DNA from: Nitratiruptor sp.
GTDB lineage: Bacteria; Campylobacterota; Campylobacteria; Campylobacterales; Nitratiruptoraceae
Assembly: GCA_009659925.1 (NCBI GenBank)
Contig: PUXW01000018.1
Coordinates: forward strand, 1-64,000
Direction: 5' to 3'
Length of the DNA: 64,000 nucleotides
Below, one piece after another: positions 17,542 through 26,312 of the stretch. Within the stretch, counting starts at the first letter, position 1, and each line of letters opens with the position of its first letter. Position numbers and translations under genes: made by a program. The notes under the pieces were generated by a model that was not told where the DNA came from, ran no database searches, and saw only the letters and a program-made list of their open reading frames with translations.

Positions 17542-18060
17542 ATGGCAGATCAGAAGAGACGGGACTTCATCGGGATGGTCTTTGGTGGCTTCGCTGCTGC
17601 CGGAGGATTGGCCGCCCTCTACGCGATGAAGCGCACCTGGGATCCACTGCCAAGCGTCATGGCCGCCGGATTCACGACGGTGGATCTCTCACCGATGAAG
17701 GATGGAGAGCTGCGTACCGTCACATGGCGAGGAAAGCCGATCTTCATCCTCAAGAATCCCCCTACCGATAACTGCAACAAGGAGAAAGATGAGGCACAGA
17801 AGCGGTTGGTCGATATTGGGGGGAGCAAGTACCTCATCATGATCGGCTTGTGTACCCACCTTGGGTGTATTCCTAGCTGGGAACCGGAGAAGAAGGTCTT
17901 CCATTGCGCCTGCCATGGAGGGCTCTATGATGCTTGTGGCGTCAATACCTTCGGTCCACCTCCTCGCCCCATGGACATTCCTCCTTTCAAAGTAGAGGGA
18001 ACCAAGCTGGTTCTAGGGGAAGAGGGCCCTGAGTACAAGAAATTGGTCGGTAAAGCGTAA
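17542..18060 (+). CDS. petA: bc1 complex Rieske iron-sulfur subunit
   Basis: About 172 aa from ATG 17542, with AAAGGA upstream. The N-terminus carries a Tat-like KRRDFIG motif and one helix (FGGFAAAGGLAALYAM) that anchors the protein. The 2Fe-2S site is CTHLGCIPSW plus CACHGGLYD, each giving one Cys and one His ligand and the disulfide Cys. It takes electrons from quinol at the Qo site and passes them to the c-type heme subunit. First gene of petABC; the AT-rich 95-nt gap upstream holds the probable promoter. Confidence 0.97.
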   Translation: MADQKRRDFIGMVFGGFAAAGGLAALYAMKRTWDPLPSVMAAGFTTVDLSPMKDGELRTVTWRGKPIFILKNPPTDNCNKEKDEAQKRLVDIGGSKYLIMIGLCTHLGCIPSWEPEKKVFHCACHGGLYDACGVNTFGPPPRPMDIPPFKVEGTKLVLGEEGPEYKKLVGKA

Positions 18061-18069
18061 GGAGGCGTC

Positions 18070-19473
18070 ATGGCACACTTTGAGAAAGCGAACAGCATCT
18101 ACGAGTGGCTCGATCAGCGGCTCGCCCTGACCAAGCTCTGGAAGGTTCTCGCCGCCGAGTATTGGATTCCCAAGAATATCAACTTCCTTTGGGCGATGGG
18201 GGTCATCTTGATGACCATGTTCACGATCCTGGTCATCAGCGGTATCTTCCTCTTGATGTACTATAAGCCCGATACGAAGCTGGCCTTTGACAGCGTCAAC
18301 TATACAATCATGCAGGAGGTCTGGTTCGGTTGGCTCTGGCGCCATATGCACGCCGTCGCCGCTTCGGTGGTCTTCCTCGTGATCTACATCCATATGTTCA
18401 CTGGGATCTACTACGCCTCCTACAAGAAGGGGCGGGAGATGATCTGGATCTCAGGGATGTTGCTGTTTGTTACCTTCAGTGCCGAAGCTTTCAGTGGCTA
18501 TATGCTCCCCTGGGGACAGATGAGCTACTGGGCAGCTCAGGTTATCACCAACCTCTTTGGAGGGATTCCCTTCATTGGAGATGAGTTGGTCATCTGGATC
18601 CGAGGGAACTTCTATGTCTCCGACCCAACTTTGACCCGATTCTTCATGCTCCATGTCTTCTTGCTGCCCATCGTCATCATGATGCTCATTGGGCTCCACT
18701 TCTATACTCTGCGCATCCCCCACGTGAACAACCAAGATGGAGAAGAGATCGACTTTGACGCTGAGGCCGAGAAGTACAAGGCTGGCTTGAAGAAGGAGTC
18801 CAAAGTTATCCCCTTCTGGCCCGTCTTCATCTCCAAGGATATCTTTGTCCTCGGGGTCTTCATGATCTTCTACTTCTATCTAGTCTTCTACCACTACAAC
18901 TTCGCCATGGACCCCATCAACTTCGACCCAGCCGATCCGATGAAGACGCCTCCCCACATCTATCCTGAGTGGTACTTCCTCTGGAGCTACGAGGTCTTGC
19001 GAGGCTTCTTCTTCGATGTTGGACCTCTCTCAGCGATGGATATGGGGCTCATCGCCTTTGGAATTGCCAACGTGATCTTCTTCTTCTTGCCCTGGTTCGA
19101 TAAGAATGATGAGGTTGCCCCTGCCGCCCGCCGAGGAGGCTTTTTCATCTGGTTCTGGCTCCTGGTAGCCGATATGATCGTCTTGACCATCTGGGGAAAA
19201 CTCCCTCCCACAGGGTTCAACGCCTACATTGGATATGTGGCAGCCGTCGGTTTCCTCGCTCTCTTTGCCGCACTGCCAGCTCTCACTGCCGGGCGAAGTG
19301 GGCTGTTGCGACTCATCATCGCCGTGACAGTCATCCTCTTCATCGCAGGTTATCTCCAGTACACTAAAACTATGGGGAATGGCTTCATCATTACCCTTCT
19401 CTTCATCATTTTCTATGCCCTTTTCTTCCTCTCACCAGTTATCGTTAAACGCGTTTCAGGGGGTGCCAGATGA
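18070..19473 (+). CDS. petB: bc1 complex cytochrome b
   Basis: The 467-aa membrane protein has the heme-b ligands in helices B and D (RHMHAVAASVVFLVIYIH and MLHVFLLPIVIMMLIGLH) and the Qo motif PEWYF. Eight helices are accounted for by about residue 400; two more (LLRLIIAVTVILFIAGYL and GFIITLLFIIFYALFFLSPV) follow, so the C-terminus is longer than a plain cytochrome b. It overlaps petC by 4 nt. It forms the quinol oxidation and reduction sites in the inner membrane. Confidence 0.97.
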   Translation: MAHFEKANSIYEWLDQRLALTKLWKVLAAEYWIPKNINFLWAMGVILMTMFTILVISGIFLLMYYKPDTKLAFDSVNYTIMQEVWFGWLWRHMHAVAASVVFLVIYIHMFTGIYYASYKKGREMIWISGMLLFVTFSAEAFSGYMLPWGQMSYWAAQVITNLFGGIPFIGDELVIWIRGNFYVSDPTLTRFFMLHVFLLPIVIMMLIGLHFYTLRIPHVNNQDGEEIDFDAEAEKYKAGLKKESKVIPFWPVFISKDIFVLGVFMIFYFYLVFYHYNFAMDPINFDPADPMKTPPHIYPEWYFLWSYEVLRGFFFDVGPLSAMDMGLIAFGIANVIFFFLPWFDKNDEVAPAARRGGFFIWFWLLVADMIVLTIWGKLPPTGFNAYIGYVAAVGFLALFAALPALTAGRSGLLRLIIAVTVILFIAGYLQYTKTMGNGFIITLLFIIFYALFFLSPVIVKRVSGGAR

Positions 19474-20387
19474 ATAAAGAGCTCAAGATCCTCGCGATTA
19501 TCGTCGCTTTAGTCGGGATTACCTATTGGGGCATCGAGCCCTACGCCCACTCGGTCATGCATCCACACCATGAACCGGCTACCTTCAAGTACGAAGATCT
19601 CAAGCCCCTTCCCGTCAAGGGCAACGCCCAGCGGGGGGCCCAAGCGATCGTCAACAATGGCTGTACCGGGTGCCACTCCATCAAATCCCAAAACATTCCA
19701 GCCCCGATGGATCCGGTGAGTGCTAGTGCCAGCTATGGGGTCAATCCACCCGATTTGAGTAACATTGGAGCCATTGTCGATCCCAAGTTCTTGGCCAACT
19801 TCATCAAGAATCCAACCCACGCCGCCCTCCTCGAACACAAGTTTGGCGATAGCAAGCCCTATCCCATGCCCGCCTTCTATGGCAGTGATCAGGACCTTGC
19901 CGACATCGTGGCCTATCTGGTCTCCATCGCTCCCAAGAACTTGAGTGATCGGGAGGTCTTTGCCGATGGATGTGGGCGCTGCCACAATGTACGCTACGAC
20001 AAGTGGACGGTCCTGGGGGATCGGCCCAAATTCAAGAACAAGGTGGAAGAGGCCGATTTCGAGTTGAAACTGGCCAAGTATGAGGAGAACCTCAAGAACT
20101 ACCTGGGCACGACTCCCCCCGATTTGAGTATGTACATTCGCAGCCGTGGAGGCGAGTATATCCGCGACTTCGTCGAGAATCCTCAGAAGCTGCTGCATGG
20201 TACGGCGATGCCTCGGGTCGGTTTGACCGAGCAAGCCACCGAGCAGGTGGTCAGCTACCTCGAGTATGTCGGGGATCGCAAGAAGGAGAAACGCAACGCC
20301 CTTGGGGTCTGGGTCCTCCTCTACTTTGTCATCTTCTCCATCCTCGCCTACTTGTGGAAGAAGAAGATCTGGGCCGAGGTACTCTAA
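19470..20387 (+). CDS. petC: bc1 complex di-heme cytochrome c subunit
   Basis: The 305-aa protein has two CxxCH sites, CTGCH (about residue 66) and CGRCH (about 171), so it is the di-heme type used in this phylum instead of classical c1. An N-terminal helix directs export and a C-terminal helix (LGVWVLLYFVIFSILAYLW) anchors it, with both heme domains in the periplasm. It takes electrons from the Rieske protein and delivers them to soluble c-type cytochromes. A palindromic terminator follows. Confidence 0.96.
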   Translation: MNKELKILAIIVALVGITYWGIEPYAHSVMHPHHEPATFKYEDLKPLPVKGNAQRGAQAIVNNGCTGCHSIKSQNIPAPMDPVSASASYGVNPPDLSNIGAIVDPKFLANFIKNPTHAALLEHKFGDSKPYPMPAFYGSDQDLADIVAYLVSIAPKNLSDREVFADGCGRCHNVRYDKWTVLGDRPKFKNKVEEADFELKLAKYEENLKNYLGTTPPDLSMYIRSRGGEYIRDFVENPQKLLHGTAMPRVGLTEQATEQVVSYLEYVGDRKKEKRNALGVWVLLYFVIFSILAYLWKKKIWAEVL

Positions 20388-20388
20388 A

Positions 20389-20427
20389 GGTGGGGAAGGC
20401 TTAAGCCTTCCATCCACCTCCACTTTT
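20389..20427 (+). terminator. terminator after petABC
   Basis: GGAAGGC-TTAA-GCCTTCC is a perfect 7-bp stem with a 4-nt loop, extended outward by GGTGG/CCACC, and followed by CACTTTT. It begins 2 nt after the petC stop and fits a Rho-independent terminator. Confidence 0.75.
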
Positions 20428-20451
20428 AAACTCCACCAAAACTTTATCTGC

Positions 20452-20457
20452 TACAAT
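20452..20457 (+). promoter_or_regulatory. extended -10 box (TGCTACAAT) before moaA
   Basis: TACAAT with TG one base upstream lies 20 nt before the moaA ATG and just after the petABC terminator, so a separate transcript begins here. Confidence 0.55.
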
Positions 20458-20477
20458 CAAAAGAAAAAAGAGGTTCG

Positions 20478-21446
20478 ATGCTCGTCGATGGATATGGGCG
20501 CAAGATCACCTACTTGCGTATCTCTTTGACGGAGCGCTGCAACTTCCGTTGCCAGTACTGCATGCCGGAAAAACCCTTTTCCTGGAAGCCTAATGAGAAT
20601 CTCCTCTCTTTCGATGAGCTCTTCCAATTCGTCAAGGTGGCCATCGACGAGGGGATCACCAAGATTCGCCTTACTGGAGGAGAGCCAACTCTGCGAGCCG
20701 ATTTGGATCGCTTCATCAAGATGATCTACGACTATAAGCCAGACATCGATTTGGCCATGACGACCAACGGCTACCTCCTCAAAGAGATCGCCAAGGATCT
20801 CAAAGCCGCCGGACTCAAGCGGCTCAACATCTCCCTCGATAGTTTGCGTCCCGAAACCGCCGCCAGAATCGCTGGCAAGGATGTTTTGAGCAATGTGATT
20901 GCTGGAATCGAAGCGGCTCTGGAAGCTGGATTTCAGGTCAAGATCAATATGGTCCCCCTCAAAGGGGTCAATGACGATGAGATCGTCGATATTCTGGAGT
21001 GGTGTCGGGAGCGGGGAATCCAGGTGCGCTTCATCGAGTACATGGAGAATGTTCACGCCCATAGCGACCTGGTGGGTATGCATGGGCGGGAGATCCTCGA
21101 ACCCATCCGCTCCCGTTATAAAATTGAACGGGTCGGCCGCCAGGGGAGTAGTCCAGCCTTTCTCTATCGCATCAAGGAGGATGGCTATCTCTTTGGCCTC
21201 ATCGACCCCCATAAACACGACTTTTGCGAGAGTTGCAACCGTATTCGCCTGACCGCCGAAGGGTACCTCATCCCTTGCCTCTATTTCGACGAGGCAATGA
21301 GCATTAAGGAGGCGGTACGGGCTGGGGATATCCCTCGAGCGGTGGAGATCTTGCGCCAGGTGTTGGCTAACAAGCCCAAGGAGAACCGCTGGAGCGAGGA
21401 GGGAAGTCCCTCCTCCAATCGAGCCTTCTACGAGACGGGAGGATAG
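20478..21446 (+). CDS. moaA: GTP 3',8-cyclase
   Basis: The 322-aa radical SAM enzyme has the N-terminal SAM cluster site CNFRCQYC, the GGEPTLR motif, the second cluster site [19 protein letters not shown] and the C-terminal GG tail needed for activity. It makes 3',8-cyclo-7,8-dihydro-GTP, the first step of molybdenum cofactor synthesis. It starts a run of genes (moaA, queE, queD, cytochrome) and a moeA gene lies on the opposite strand nearby. Users of the cofactor may include the FDH-like protein in this window. Confidence 0.97.
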   Translation: MLVDGYGRKITYLRISLTERCNFRCQYCMPEKPFSWKPNENLLSFDELFQFVKVAIDEGITKIRLTGGEPTLRADLDRFIKMIYDYKPDIDLAMTTNGYLLKEIAKDLKAAGLKRLNISLDSLRPETAARIAGKDVLSNVIAGIEAALEAGFQVKINMVPLKGVNDDEIVDILEWCRERGIQVRFIEYMENVHAHSDLVGMHGREILEPIRSRYKIERVGRQGSSPAFLYRIKEDGYLFGLIDPHKHDFCESCNRIRLTAEGYLIPCLYFDEAMSIKEAVRAGDIPRAVEILRQVLANKPKENRWSEEGSPSSNRAFYETGG

Positions 21447-22202
21447 ATGGTCTATTTGGTCGAGGATTTCTACTCCATCCAAGGGGAAGGGAAGTTCGCA
21501 GGGACTCCATCCATCTTCTTCCGCTTTGGAGGGTGCAACCTCCGCTGCCCCTCTTTCGGGGACCATTTTATCAAGGGGAAGCTGGTCTATGGGTGCGATT
21601 CGGTCCATGCTGTTAACCGGAAACTCTTCGCCAAGGAGTGGCGTCAGGTTGGACGCAGGGAGCTGGTGGAGATTTTAAAGAGCCATCTAGAACACCTCGA
21701 CTTCAAGCCCCATGTGGTTTTGACCGGTGGAGAGCCCCTCCTCTACTGGGAGGATCCAGAATTTGCCGGATTTGTGGAGGAGCTTGTAGATCGGGGACTC
21801 ATCGTCACCATCGAGACCAATGGGACCATCGAGGTCGATTTTGCCAAGTATGGAGCCTACCGGGAGGTTATCTTCGCCTTGGCAGTGAAACTCTCCAACT
21901 CTGGCGAGCCCTATGAAGCTAGGGTCAATCGCAAGGCCATCGATGCCATTATCCGCAATACCCAATACAGCTTTTTCAAGTTCACCCTCTCCCGCAACCT
22001 CATCGATTTGCGGGCTTATGACGAGATCGTCGATATCATCGCCCCCTATCCAGAGGTCGAGGTCTTTTGTATGCCTCTGGGAGATCGGATTGAGGAGCTA
22101 CGCAAACACGACAAGGCGGTGGCCGAATTCTGTCTTATCCATGGATTCATCTACAGCGATCGGCTGCAGGTGCGATTGTGGAACCGGGAGCGGAGACGAT
22201 GA
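21447..22202 (+). CDS. queE: 7-carboxy-7-deazaguanine synthase
   Basis: The 251-aa protein has the QueE opening VEDFYSIQGEGKFAGTPSIFFRFGGCNLRC and the LTGGEPLL motif. The SAM-cluster cysteines are spaced unusually: CNLRC followed by a 15-residue loop and then GCDS, instead of CX3CX2C. This arrangement is consistent with what I recall of Helicobacter homologues. It converts CPH4 to CDG in the queuosine pathway, using the product of the next gene, queD. It begins at the base after moaA and overlaps queD by 4 nt. Confidence 0.93.
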   Translation: MVYLVEDFYSIQGEGKFAGTPSIFFRFGGCNLRCPSFGDHFIKGKLVYGCDSVHAVNRKLFAKEWRQVGRRELVEILKSHLEHLDFKPHVVLTGGEPLLYWEDPEFAGFVEELVDRGLIVTIETNGTIEVDFAKYGAYREVIFALAVKLSNSGEPYEARVNRKAIDAIIRNTQYSFFKFTLSRNLIDLRAYDEIVDIIAPYPEVEVFCMPLGDRIEELRKHDKAVAEFCLIHGFIYSDRLQVRLWNRERRR

Positions 22203-22780
22203 GAATTCGCAAGCTCTACCGATTCGAGAATGCCCATATCGTCCGGGGGTGTACCAGCAGGCGGTGTAGTGAATCGATCCACGGCCACTCCTACGTGGTG
22301 GAACTCCTCTTTGCTTCAGACCATTTGGATCGGGGTCAGATGGTCTATGACTTTGGTCTTACCAAGCTGACCATCAAGGAGCTCATCGACTCTTTCGACC
22401 ATGCCATTACCCTTTGGAGCGGGGACGATCCCGACTATTTACGGGATATGAAGCGGTGGAGCCGACGCTGGGTGGAGCTTCCCGTGAGTCCAAGTGCCGA
22501 GCAGTACGCCCGGGTGATCTTCTTGATGGTGGAGCGGGTCCTTGCATGCACCGTAACGGTCAATGGGGAAAAAAATGTTACAATAGAGAGCGTCATCGTC
22601 CACGAGACCGCAACCGGATATGCCCAAGCCTTCCGGGAGGATGCCCATAGCCCCATGATGGGGCCGATCCCCCTGGAGGCGATCCACTTCTCCCAGGGGG
22701 TACGGGAGGAGTGGAGCCGACCCGATCTCTGGGAGCGGCTCTTGCGTGGCGAGAAGATCGTCAATCCGAGTAAAATCTAA
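22199..22780 (+). CDS. queD: 6-carboxytetrahydropterin synthase family protein
   Basis: The 193-aa protein starts at ATG 22199, overlapping the queE stop. It has the zinc-binding HGHSY motif, a further Cys pair (GCTSRRC) just upstream at the position of the catalytic Cys, and DHAITLW later with the third zinc His. It makes CPH4 from dihydroneopterin triphosphate for queuosine. It is longer than the 120-aa E. coli QueD, with an insert (about 85-100) and a C-terminal tail, the typical form in this phylum. Confidence 0.92.
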   Translation: MRIRKLYRFENAHIVRGCTSRRCSESIHGHSYVVELLFASDHLDRGQMVYDFGLTKLTIKELIDSFDHAITLWSGDDPDYLRDMKRWSRRWVELPVSPSAEQYARVIFLMVERVLACTVTVNGEKNVTIESVIVHETATGYAQAFREDAHSPMMGPIPLEAIHFSQGVREEWSRPDLWERLLRGEKIVNPSKI

Positions 22781-22789
22781 GGAGGTTCA

Positions 22790-23311
22790 ATGCGTCTTGG
22801 TCTACTTTCGTTGGTATGTGGTGCCCTTCTGTTTGTAGGGTGCACCGATAAGGGCGAGCAGAAGGGAGAAGAGGCTGCCAAACGGGCGGTTACAAGTAGT
22901 GTCACTCAAAGCAGCGCGAGCGCTCCGGCTCCATCCCACCAGTTCCAAGATCCCCTGCCAGGGGTAGCCGCCCCAGCCTCCAAAGCTCAAAAGCCCCAGC
23001 CTCAAACTCAAGAGAGCGGCAAATCCCAAAGCCAAGCCTCTTCCCAGCCCCAACAGGCCAGTGCCGCCCGGGGAGCCCAGCTTTATGCCAAGTGTGCTGG
23101 ATGCCATGGCCCCAAAGGGGAGCGCAAGGCTCTGGGGAAATCGGCTCCAATTGGAGGCATGGCTAAGGAGGAGATCTTGCGTAAACTCAAAGGCTATCAG
23201 GCTGGCACCCTCAACCTCTACGGAATGGGTGGCCTCATGAAGGGGCAGTTGGCAGGATTGAGCGAGGCCGATTTGGAGGCTCTAGCCGAGTATATCTCCT
23301 CCCTCAAGTAG
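22790..23311 (+). CDS. c-type cytochrome lipoprotein
   Basis: The 173-aa protein has a lipoprotein signal (LVCGALLFVGC, lipidated at the Cys about residue 18), a 70-residue Pro/Gln/Ser-rich linker and one C-terminal class I cytochrome c domain with CAGCH and a distal Met. It would be tethered to a membrane by its lipid, with the heme domain free to move on the flexible linker. It may accept electrons from the bc1 complex. It follows queD by 9 nt. Confidence 0.93.
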   Translation: MRLGLLSLVCGALLFVGCTDKGEQKGEEAAKRAVTSSVTQSSASAPAPSHQFQDPLPGVAAPASKAQKPQPQTQESGKSQSQASSQPQQASAARGAQLYAKCAGCHGPKGERKALGKSAPIGGMAKEEILRKLKGYQAGTLNLYGMGGLMKGQLAGLSEADLEALAEYISSLK

Positions 23312-23332
23312 GTTCGTGGCCCCTTGGGGCCG

Positions 23333-24538
23333 CTACGAGGAGAGGATTGGTTCTGGCTTGGAGGCGTAGAAAGGCCAGAGGGGGATGAAGCGTACCACCC
23401 CTTCGAGCCTTTCTACTTCGGGGGCGAGGATAATGAAACCGTTGGAGCGGGCCATTGTCCCCACCATCCCCGGAGCCCGTTTGGTATCGGGGTGGAAATG
23501 GTGTCCATCAAAGTAGCCTGGGATAATGGTGGCGCGGCCGGGTTTGTTGGTGATGGGACGAGCTAGTTGGGTTTGGATTGGGCGTAGGTAGAAGGCTTTG
23601 AGGCCCCGGAGGCGGTTGATGAGGAGGCGGCCTATGAGCTCGAAGTTGAGTTGGGCCGCTAAGGGATTGCCTGGGAGATTGAGGATGTAGGTGGAGCCGA
23701 TGCGCCCCAGGGTCGTAGGCTTTCCTGGCTTGATCTGGAGCTTCTCGAAGAAGAGCTCCATTCCCATTGCTTTGAAAGCCTCCTTGGTATAGTCGGCGTC
23801 TCCGACACTCACCCCTCCACTCGTAACGATAAGATCGCTCTCTAGACTTTGGGCAATGGCCTCTTGGATCGCCTCCAGGGAGTCGGCACTGCTTTGAACG
23901 AAAGCGACCTCGCACCCGAGTTCCCGGGCCCGGGTGAGTAGGGATGGGGTGTTGGAGTTGTAGATCTGGTTCGGGGCCAGGGGTTCGTAGTGCATAGCCA
24001 GTTCGCTGCCGGTTGCGAAGATGGTTACCCTGGGCCGCTTGTAGACATGGAGATAGCTATAGCCTTGGGAGGCGAGAAGGGCCAATTTGAAGGGGGTAAG
24101 CTCTTCCCCCCCCTCGACGAGAATGGAGTCCCGGGCTACATCTTCTCCGGCTTGGCGAATGTGGGCCCCGGCTTTGATGGATTCTGGTACAAGGATCCAC
24201 TCCCCTTCCTCTTGGACCTCTTCGATGGGCACAACCGCTTGGCTCCCTTCAGGAATCCGGGCGCCGGTCATGATACGCACCGCCTCCCCGGGACCCAAGG
24301 GACTTTGGGGCTCTTCGCCGGCTAGAATGCGCCCGACAACCCGCCACCTTCCTCCCTTCCCTGCTCCAATGGCGAACCCATCCATAGCTGCATTGGCGAA
24401 GGGGGGAAGATCGTAGCGGGCCCGATAATCTTGGGCAGCTACCATCCCTAGAGCCGATTCGAGACACTCCATCTGGGATCGGGGCTCTACTGGGAGCTCT
24501 TGGATCTTCTTTAAAGCGTCCATCAACGAAAGTGCCAT
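23333..24538 (-). CDS. moeA: molybdopterin molybdenumtransferase
   Basis: The 401-aa protein has MoeA signatures: ALGMVAAQDYRARYDLPPFANAAMDGFA near the N-terminus, VRIMTGARIPEG, TSGGVSVGDADYTK and LPGNPLAAQLNFELI. It inserts molybdate into adenylylated molybdopterin. It is convergent with the moaA-containing operon, with only about 20 nt between; a GGCCCC/GGGGCC hairpin spans this gap. Confidence 0.97.
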   Translation of the reverse strand: MALSLMDALKKIQELPVEPRSQMECLESALGMVAAQDYRARYDLPPFANAAMDGFAIGAGKGGRWRVVGRILAGEEPQSPLGPGEAVRIMTGARIPEGSQAVVPIEEVQEEGEWILVPESIKAGAHIRQAGEDVARDSILVEGGEELTPFKLALLASQGYSYLHVYKRPRVTIFATGSELAMHYEPLAPNQIYNSNTPSLLTRARELGCEVAFVQSSADSLEAIQEAIAQSLESDLIVTSGGVSVGDADYTKEAFKAMGMELFFEKLQIKPGKPTTLGRIGSTYILNLPGNPLAAQLNFELIGRLLINRLRGLKAFYLRPIQTQLARPITNKPGRATIIPGYFDGHHFHPDTKRAPGMVGTMARSNGFIILAPEVERLEGVVRFIPLWPFYASKPEPILSS

Positions 24539-24575
24539 ATACTATCCTTGTTGGAAATTTTCTCAAGGAGCTCTC

Positions 24576-24986
24576 ATGGATGCCCTCTTTCAAGCCGCGC
24601 TTCATACCCACGAACTCGTGGCTTTGCTCCTCATTGTAGCACAACTTGCCTTTTTGAGGATAGAGTCAAAAGAGCCCTTTATCCCCTTCGTGTATGCTTT
24701 TCGAAAGCTCTTCCTTGTGCAAAACATCCTCCTGGCCATTCTGGTCTTCACGGGGCTCTTGATGTTGGCCGTCTTGCACTTTGCCCACTGGAACCTCCCC
24801 CTCATCCTCATGATCGCCGTTGCCTTCATGATTTTCGTCAATCAAATCCGTCTCAACCGCCGCCTCCGGGTGATTCGCAGTGACGAGGTAGAGCTCCAAC
24901 GGGAGTTCAAGGCCTTCGCCAGGAGGCTCTACCTCAAGGAGGCCTTGATCCTCGCCATCCTCTTCATCGTGGCCAAGGTCTTGTGA
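24576..24986 (+). CDS. conserved four-helix membrane protein
   Basis: The 136-aa protein has four predicted helices (about 12-30, 45-65, 73-90 and 117-134) with a charged loop (NRRLRVIRSDEVELQREF) between the third and fourth. No enzyme motif is seen. It overlaps rsmE by one base and from memory a similar protein sits next to rsmE in Campylobacter. Function unknown. Confidence 0.75.
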   Translation: MDALFQAALHTHELVALLLIVAQLAFLRIESKEPFIPFVYAFRKLFLVQNILLAILVFTGLLMLAVLHFAHWNLPLILMIAVAFMIFVNQIRLNRRLRVIRSDEVELQREFKAFARRLYLKEALILAILFIVAKVL

Positions 24987-25651
24987 TGCTCTTTATCTAC
25001 CATCCCAGCAGTGGCCAACCCCAACTCCAAGTGGCGGGAGAGCTTTACACCTACCTCTTCCGGGTGCGGCGCCACAAGGTGGGGGAGATCCTCCCTTTCC
25101 GCAATCTCACCGACGGCTACCTCTACCTCTACCGAATTGAGAAGGTAGATAAACGGGAGGCCCTTTTGCGTCTGGTAGAGCGGCGCTACGAGGAGCGGGT
25201 ACCGCCAAGATCCTTTCATCTCCTCTGGTGTATTATCGATCCCAAACGGATCGAAAAGAGCCTTCCAGCCCTCAATGAGATTGGAGTCTCCAAGATCAGC
25301 TTCATTTCATGCCAGCGCTCCCAAAAGAACTTTCGCCTTAGGCTGGATAAGCTCCACAAGATCCTCATCAACTCTTGCCAGCAGTGTGGGCGCACCCATC
25401 TCATGGAGCTGGAGCTCTTAGACGGGGTAGATGAGGTCCTCAAACGCTATCCAGATACGGTCCTCCTCGACTTTTGTCCTGAGAGAGTGGGATGTGGGGG
25501 CTTTGTAGAGCGGGTCTTGGTGGGACCGGAGGGGGGGATGAGTCCTGAAGAGCGCAGCCGTTTCCAGCGCTGCTTTGCCCTCGATACCCCCCTCGTGCTC
25601 AGAAGCGAGACGGCTGCTTTGAGTGTGAGTGCCCGGATGGTTCTCTTTTAA
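24986..25651 (+). CDS. rsmE: 16S rRNA m3U1498 methyltransferase
   Basis: About 221 aa, started at ATG 24986, which shares one base with the upstream stop; GTG 24983 is the alternative. It has the SPOUT-fold knot motifs VLVGPEGGMSPEE and LVLRSETAALS that bind SAM, and a short N-terminal PUA-like domain. It methylates U1498 of 16S rRNA. It ends in a 4-nt TTAA overlap with the convergent pilin gene. Confidence 0.95.
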   Translation: MLFIYHPSSGQPQLQVAGELYTYLFRVRRHKVGEILPFRNLTDGYLYLYRIEKVDKREALLRLVERRYEERVPPRSFHLLWCIIDPKRIEKSLPALNEIGVSKISFISCQRSQKNFRLRLDKLHKILINSCQQCGRTHLMELELLDGVDEVLKRYPDTVLLDFCPERVGCGGFVERVLVGPEGGMSPEERSRFQRCFALDTPLVLRSETAALSVSARMVLF

Positions 25652-26094
25652 AACTCGATAATGTCGGTGAGCTTTCCATCTTCGGGGTTGCCGATGAGCT
25701 CCTTGCATTTGCGCATCGTCTGGGCGTTGGTAAATTTGGTGCAATCGATGGTATAGGTGATGACCCGTTCCCGCTTGTCGAGGGTGATGGAGGCGATCAC
25801 GCTCCCCCCTTCGATGTAGCGGTACATCCCTCCTCCATCGTTGCTATAACTCCATCCAGAGTCTGTGAGGCGTACGATATCTTCCAAGGTGAGGTGCTCC
25901 TTCTGTTCGAAGTCGAAGGAGTGGATCGCCCCTTGGGCGGCGTTGAGGGCCGCGTCGATTGTGGTTTTGATCACTGCGGAAGCTTTGGCGTTGTGTTTGA
26001 AGTACTCATATTTTGGGACTGCCACGAGGGTGAGAATGGTGATGACGATTCCAACGAAGATCGCTTCGATCAGTGTAAACCCGCTTCCTTTCAT
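25648..26094 (-). CDS. type IV pilin-like / pseudopilin protein
   Basis: The 148-aa protein has the class III leader MKGSG|FTLIEAIFVGIVITILTLVAV, with cleavage after Gly, Phe+1 and Glu+5, and the N-terminal helix of the pilin fold. The rest is a small beta domain with two Cys (IDCTK, RKCKE) that may form the terminal disulfide loop. No other pilus or secretion gene is close. AAGGAG precedes the ATG. It may serve DNA uptake, twitching or type II secretion. Confidence 0.88.
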   Translation of the reverse strand: MKGSGFTLIEAIFVGIVITILTLVAVPKYEYFKHNAKASAVIKTTIDAALNAAQGAIHSFDFEQKEHLTLEDIVRLTDSGWSYSNDGGGMYRYIEGGSVIASITLDKRERVITYTIDCTKFTNAQTMRKCKELIGNPEDGKLTDIIEF

Positions 26095-26218
26095 GATGGA
26101 CTCCTTAACCGGTTACTTTCCTTCACTATCTATTATCGGTTTGGAACTTGGTTTTATGAGGGGGAAAGTTATTTTTAATTTTTATTTTCGTTTTAGCTGA
26201 AACGATCAAAATTTGTGA

Positions 26219-26224
26219 TATAAT
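26219..26224 (+). promoter_or_regulatory. distal extended -10 (TGATATAAT) upstream of rpmE
   Basis: TATAAT with TG one base upstream lies in the AT-rich part of the gap between the pilin gene and rpmE. A transcript from here would include the GCAGCAGA hairpin before the proximal rpmE promoter. Confidence 0.5.
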
Positions 26225-26247
26225 TTTAACTCCCCTCCCCCTACGTA

Positions 26248-26275
26248 GCAGCAGATCGTTTCTGCGGTCTGCTGC
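26248..26275 (+). other. inverted repeat with two alternative foldings upstream of rpmE
   Basis: GCAGCAGA (26248-26255) pairs perfectly with TCTGCTGC (26268-26275) over a 12-nt loop, and GCAGA can instead pair with the inner TCTGC (26261-26265). It is not followed by a T tract, so it does not look like a simple terminator. It may be part of an rpmE leader or a short RNA. Confidence 0.5.
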
Positions 26276-26284
26276 CACTTCCAG

Positions 26285-26312
26285 TTTACAACGACCACTT
26301 TTGTGGTATAAT
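26285..26312 (+). promoter_or_regulatory. proximal rpmE promoter, TTTACA-N16-TATAAT
   Basis: A -35-like TTTACA (26285-26290) and -10 TATAAT (26307-26312) are 16 nt apart and lie about 35 nt before the rpmE ATG. A small ACCAC/GTGGT inverted repeat overlaps the upstream edge of the -10. Confidence 0.65.

Noticed and set aside
23314-23338. GGCCCC/GGGGCC hairpin between the cytochrome and moeA genes as a terminator
   Set aside because: It is a good inverted repeat but lacks a T tract on either strand and includes the moeA stop, so I only mention it with moeA.
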